This document shows positions 61,204 through 64,000 of a stretch of 64,000 bases of DNA, piece by piece. Position 1 is the first letter of the stretch. Each line of letters begins with the position of its first letter. Under the pieces are notes generated by a model. It worked only from the letters and a program-made list of their open reading frames with translations, was not told the DNA's origin and made no database searches. A program made the translations under genes and the position numbers. Source of the DNA: Pseudobacillus wudalianchiensis (GTDB lineage Bacteria; Bacillota; Bacilli; Bacillales; Domibacillaceae); assembly GCF_001685015.1 (NCBI RefSeq), contig NZ_MAYT01000027.1:23435-87434 (forward strand). The letters are read 5' to 3'.

Positions 61204-62232
61204 TTAAATTTGTAAGGCTCTTTTTTCTTTACTGCGAGCAGCTAATTCCTTTGCTGTCCGAAACGTAACAAACCTTTCACTTTGCTCATCCCATAAACGG
61301 AATTTAAGGGAGCTTAAGCTGGTTGCTAATGTGATCGTCGGTACATTTTGCAAAGGAGGCGTATGATTATGGGCTGCTTCTAACTGATAATTAGGCACGC
61401 GCGGGCTTAAATGGTGAACATGGTGAAAGCCGATATTTCCAGTCAACCATTGCAAAGGCTTCGGCAGCTTGTAAAAAGAGCTGCCTTCCACAGCTGCTTT
61501 CACGTAATTCCAGTTTTCATCCTCTTTGAAATAGGAGTCTTCAAATGTATGCTGTACATAAAAGAGCCAAACGCCGGCTGAACCTGCAATGAGAAAAATT
61601 GGTCCTTCTACTAACAGAAAAGCTTCCCAGCCGACTGCCCAAATGAGCAGTGAAACAATCGCTACAATTGCGATATTTGTGAAATACGTATTCAACCGTT
61701 CGTTCCAACGGGCTTCTTTGCGATTAAAACGGTTTTCAATTAAGAAAACATATGTTGGCCCTAAGATAAACATGACAAACGGATTGCGATACAGCCGATA
61801 ACCTAATCGCTGCCAGAAAGACGCTTCCATATATTCATCCACCGTCATAACCCAAATATCTCCTGTGCCGCGTTTATCCAGATTACCGCTTGTCGCATGG
61901 TGAACGGAATGATTATGCTGCCATTGGTTATACGGGAAGAACGTTAAAATCCCTGTAATCGTTCCAACAATTTTATTGGCTTTTCTGCTTTTAAAGAAAG
62001 AATAGTGACAACAATCATGGAAAATAATAAAGACCCTTGTCATGAATCCCGCACCGACTACGGCTAAAGCGAGTGTCAGTAAATACGAAACAGACAAGCT
62101 TTGATAGGCAAGATACCAGACGAGACAAAAAGGAACAATTGTATTGAGCATTTGTCTGATGCTGGCTGCCGTATTTGCTTTTTCATAAGGAGCTACTTGT
62201 TTGCGCAGCCATTTTGAATTTTCTTTGTTCAT
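61204..62232 (-). CDS. des: Acyl-lipid desaturase (Des)
   Basis: A 342-residue membrane desaturase. The three histidine boxes of the di-iron site are HDCCHYS, HNHSVHH and HHVHH. It introduces a cis double bond into membrane phospholipid acyl chains, restoring fluidity in the cold. ATG 62232 follows GAGGAAAGGG. It is upstream of desK-desR but separated by a terminator, and DesR-like sites lie upstream. Confidence 0.93.
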   Translation of the reverse strand: MNKENSKWLRKQVAPYEKANTAASIRQMLNTIVPFCLVWYLAYQSLSVSYLLTLALAVVGAGFMTRVFIIFHDCCHYSFFKSRKANKIVGTITGILTFFPYNQWQHNHSVHHATSGNLDKRGTGDIWVMTVDEYMEASFWQRLGYRLYRNPFVMFILGPTYVFLIENRFNRKEARWNERLNTYFTNIAIVAIVSLLIWAVGWEAFLLVEGPIFLIAGSAGVWLFYVQHTFEDSYFKEDENWNYVKAAVEGSSFYKLPKPLQWLTGNIGFHHVHHLSPRVPNYQLEAAHNHTPPLQNVPTITLATSLSSLKFRLWDEQSERFVTFRTAKELAARSKEKRALQI

Positions 62233-62272
62233 TTAGTCTTTCCCTTTCCTCTTCATACATTTTATTAACTCT

Positions 62273-62338
62273 ATTATAAGAAAGAATGAGAAAGTTCGGC
62301 AGTAGCACGCGTCATATGCGATATATGACAAGTGTCAT
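62273..62338 (-). promoter_or_regulatory. des promoter with DesR-like palindromes
   Basis: On the minus strand TATAAT (62278-62273) has no good -35 box, as for an activator-dependent promoter. Behind it lie two linked dyads: GTCATAT-N5-ATATGAC (62311-62329) and ATGACA-AG-TGTCAT (62325-62338). They cover about -45 to -72, the position bound by DesR in B. subtilis. Confidence 0.75.
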
Positions 62339-62341
62339 GCT

Positions 62342-62827
62342 TTAAATTATCGTGTCAATAAAAAACCAAATAATCATGATGAATTGAATAAGGAATTTAG
62401 CAATTGTACCGCTCAGGAAACCAACAAATGTAGCGAATCCAACCATCATGGCTTTTTTAGCATCTTTTTGGATAAGAAGCTCTGTTACGAAAACAGCCGC
62501 AAACGGAACGAGCAAAATGCCGAATGGCGGAAAAACAAATGAGCCCACAATGACGGCAAGACCCGCTATTCTTTCCCCCCATTTGGATCCTCCATACCTT
62601 TTAACAAAATAACTATTCGCCAAAATATCGGCTGTGATAATTAAAACGGTAAACATCCCCATTGCCAGCCAAAAAATGACGGATAGTTCCTCGTGATTAA
62701 TGCCAAAATGATAAAGTAAAAATCCACCCCATAGCAATAAGATGGAAGGGATAATAGGGAAAATCAAACCGGCAAAGCTAGCAATAAATAAAACAACAAT
62801 GCCGACCCAGGCAACAGCCTCCATCAT
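62342..62827 (-). CDS. DUF456 membrane protein (YqgC-like)
   Basis: A 161-residue membrane protein with about four helices. FAGLIFPIIPSILLLWGGFL and the Gly-rich KRYGGSKWGERIAGLAVIVG match DUF456. Its role is unknown. ATG 62827 is chosen, with AAAGGAG in the end of the mug gene; GTG 62833 overlapping the mug stop is possible. It is translationally coupled to mug. Confidence 0.85.
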   Translation of the reverse strand: MMEAVAWVGIVVLFIASFAGLIFPIIPSILLLWGGFLLYHFGINHEELSVIFWLAMGMFTVLIITADILANSYFVKRYGGSKWGERIAGLAVIVGSFVFPPFGILLVPFAAVFVTELLIQKDAKKAMMVGFATFVGFLSGTIAKFLIQFIMIIWFFIDTII

Positions 62828-62829
62828 AC

Positions 62830-63348
62830 TCACCTCTCCTTTCCTTCATGAATATACTGGGGAAGTTCCTTGTAAATCGCTATAATTTCGTCAATCTTCA
62901 TCCTGACGAGGCCGCTAGAAGAAGGGGCGACGAAGTCAAGCACTCCCGGTACGATTGACTCAGCCTGCATCCCCCAAGGAACCTTTTTCCTTCCGCTGTA
63001 TTGCTGGTACACTCCTTTGCCGACAAAACAGACAATCCGTGGTTTATAAAGGGAAATTTTCTTTTTTAATCTCTCTCTTCCTTCATCGTATTCTTCTTTC
63101 GTTATTTCTTCGGCATTTCGTGTTGGCCGTGCTACGATATTTGTCAGGCCATATCCTATATTTAATAAAGAAGCATCTTCTTCGGAAGAGTATTTCCTTT
63201 CCGTTAACCCAGCTCTATGTAGAATCGTCCAAAAGCGATTATGAGGATTGGCAAAATGGTGGCCAGTTTCACCGGAACGAAGGCTTGGATTAAATCCAAC
63301 AAATAAAATGTCAAGGTCCTCTCGCAAATGATCTCTTATCGGTTCCAA
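62830..63348 (-). CDS. mug: Mismatch-specific uracil/thymine DNA glycosylase (Mug)
   Basis: A 172-residue glycosylase of the Mug/TDG family. LFVGFNPSLRSGETGHHFAN is the catalytic region, followed by RFWTILHRAG, and PSSSGLVRM is the base-flipping loop. It removes U, or T, opposite G after cytosine deamination. TTG 63348 follows GGGAG by 7 nt. It is co-transcribed with the DUF456 gene. Confidence 0.92.
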   Translation of the reverse strand: MEPIRDHLREDLDILFVGFNPSLRSGETGHHFANPHNRFWTILHRAGLTERKYSSEEDASLLNIGYGLTNIVARPTRNAEEITKEEYDEGRERLKKKISLYKPRIVCFVGKGVYQQYSGRKKVPWGMQAESIVPGVLDFVAPSSSGLVRMKIDEIIAIYKELPQYIHEGKER

Positions 63349-63443
63349 CTTCTCACTCCCTTTGTATCAAAATGTTTGATGTTTACCGAATGGTTTATTT
63401 ACCCGTTTAGTATACGTAAAAGAAAGAAAATGGTTTCAAATAA

Positions 63444-63470
63444 GAAAAACCGGACGCTTTTACGCCCGGC
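63444..63470 (-). terminator. Terminator after the amidinohydrolase gene
   Basis: On the minus strand GCCGGGCG and CGTCCGGT form a stem with one bulge, then T4CTT, 7 nt past the stop. Confidence 0.78.
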
Positions 63471-63476
63471 TCTTCT

Positions 63477-64000
63477 CTATCCACGCAGCAACGGCATTGT
63501 GCAGCACCGGAATGATCCTCCCGACTTAATAATTTCGGTGATGTCTACTTCAATGACAGTGTACCCTCTCTTAGTAAGCTGCTCATTCACTTCTTTATTG
63601 ATCGGTAAGCTGAATACTTTTTTGCCGCCAATGGAAAGCACATTTGTCCCAAGGGAAAACTGTTCCTCTTCTGACACTTCAATAAGACGGAACCTCTCCC
63701 CTAATAATTTTCTTTCCCGATCGTTAAGCGCTTTTGGAAAGATTAACGCTTCATTTGGGGATAGAATGTTAAACACACAATCTAAATGTAAATATTTTTC
63801 ATTGAAAGGGATTGGAATAATTTCATAATCAGGCAGTTGCGTTTGGAGCTCCTTAACGGCTTTTTCATCCGTTCGGCTGCTGATGCCTATATAAATGGTG
63901 TGGCCATTAACGATCACATCGCCGCCTTCAATCGTTCCTTCTGTTGATTGGCAATAAGAAATGTGTTCCTGATCGAGCCAATTTTTTAGTATTTCCTCTT
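63477..64000 (-). CDS. DDAH/arginine deiminase-type amidinohydrolase (5' end beyond window)
   Basis: The C-terminal 173 residues of an amidinotransferase-superfamily enzyme. EGGDVIVNGHTIYIGISSRT is the guanidine-binding region, HLDCVFNIL is next, and the nucleophile cysteine lies in GSFRCCTMPLLRG at the end. Dimethylarginine dimethylaminohydrolase and arginine deiminase share this layout; the compact size of the piece favours the DDAH group. The start and first part lie past base 64000. Confidence 0.82.
   Translation of the reverse strand, partial: EEILKNWLDQEHISYCQSTEGTIEGGDVIVNGHTIYIGISSRTDEKAVKELQTQLPDYEIIPIPFNEKYLHLDCVFNILSPNEALIFPKALNDRERKLLGERFRLIEVSEEEQFSLGTNVLSIGGKKVFSLPINKEVNEQLTKRGYTVIEVDITEIIKSGGSFRCCTMPLLRG

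Overview
The window looks like chromosomal DNA of an endospore-forming, aerobic member of the Bacillaceae. It carries an SspP-type spore protein, two coat-F-type proteins, a LysM-GH18 cortex-lytic enzyme, a Spo0M-like protein, a QoxABCD quinol oxidase and a Des/DesK/DesR cold-response module. It is moderately AT-rich, with Bacillus-style AGGAGG ribosome binding sites and many U-tailed terminators. The species cannot be named from the sequence alone. I see no rRNA, tRNA, CRISPR array or intact insertion sequence.

Layout. (1) 1-3.9 kb: the start of a GabP-like amino acid permease behind a sigma-54 promoter, its divergent sigma-54 activator, and a membrane PAS-GGDEF protein. (2) 4.2-15.8 kb: a complete nine-gene staphyloferrin B operon, sbnABCDEFGHI, in the Staphylococcus aureus order, behind one promoter covered by two mirror-image Fur boxes. 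(3) 15.8-18.7 kb: a soluble PAS chemoreceptor and a globin-coupled HD-GYP protein. (4) 19-22 kb: a DUF421 membrane protein, then a c-di-AMP riboswitch with terminator ahead of a KtrB-type potassium channel, and a Spo0M-like gene. (5) 22-30 kb: a nearly gene-free 1.3 kb stretch, a lipoprotein, a MarR/azoreductase pair with clear palindromic operators, a predicted EVE-HNH nuclease, a small repeat protein behind a sigma-B-like promoter, a YdaP-type ThDP oxidase, an aldo/keto reductase and a metallo-beta-lactamase-fold hydrolase. (6) 30.3-36.3 kb: a second sigma-54 module with an Fe-S Old Yellow Enzyme, its divergent activator with 15-bp UAS repeats, and a 48-aa accessory protein plus Na+/solute symporter behind a second sigma-54 promoter. 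(7) 36.5-43.5 kb: spore-coat proteins, a nitroreductase, relic sequences, an arsR-arsI-arsB-arsC operon and a WGxxGxxG-tailed secreted protein. (8) 43.9-54 kb: two M20 amidohydrolases with an MFS transporter, a UPF0180 protein, SleL-like enzyme, formate-THF ligase and an SLH-anchored hydrolase. (9) 54-64 kb: the qox operon, sspP, desR-desK-des, a DUF456 protein, a Mug glycosylase and a partial DDAH-type amidinohydrolase.

How the genes work together. Iron limitation should open the sbn operon. SbnI, SbnA and SbnB make L-2,3-diaminopropionate and 2-oxoglutarate, SbnG makes citrate, SbnH supplies the diaminoethane unit, SbnE/F/C join the parts and SbnD exports the product. No uptake receptor for the siderophore is in the window. 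Two separate sigma-54 modules pair a dedicated PAS-AAA-Fis activator with a small-molecule transporter. Three c-di-GMP or redox sensing proteins (PAS-GGDEF, PAS-MCP, globin-HD-GYP) flank the siderophore operon on both sides. c-di-AMP is predicted to shut off potassium uptake through the riboswitch. The strongest points for follow-up are the sbn operon in a Bacillaceae-like genome, the globin-HD-GYP fusion and its structured leader, the EVE-HNH nuclease and the second sigma-54 module.
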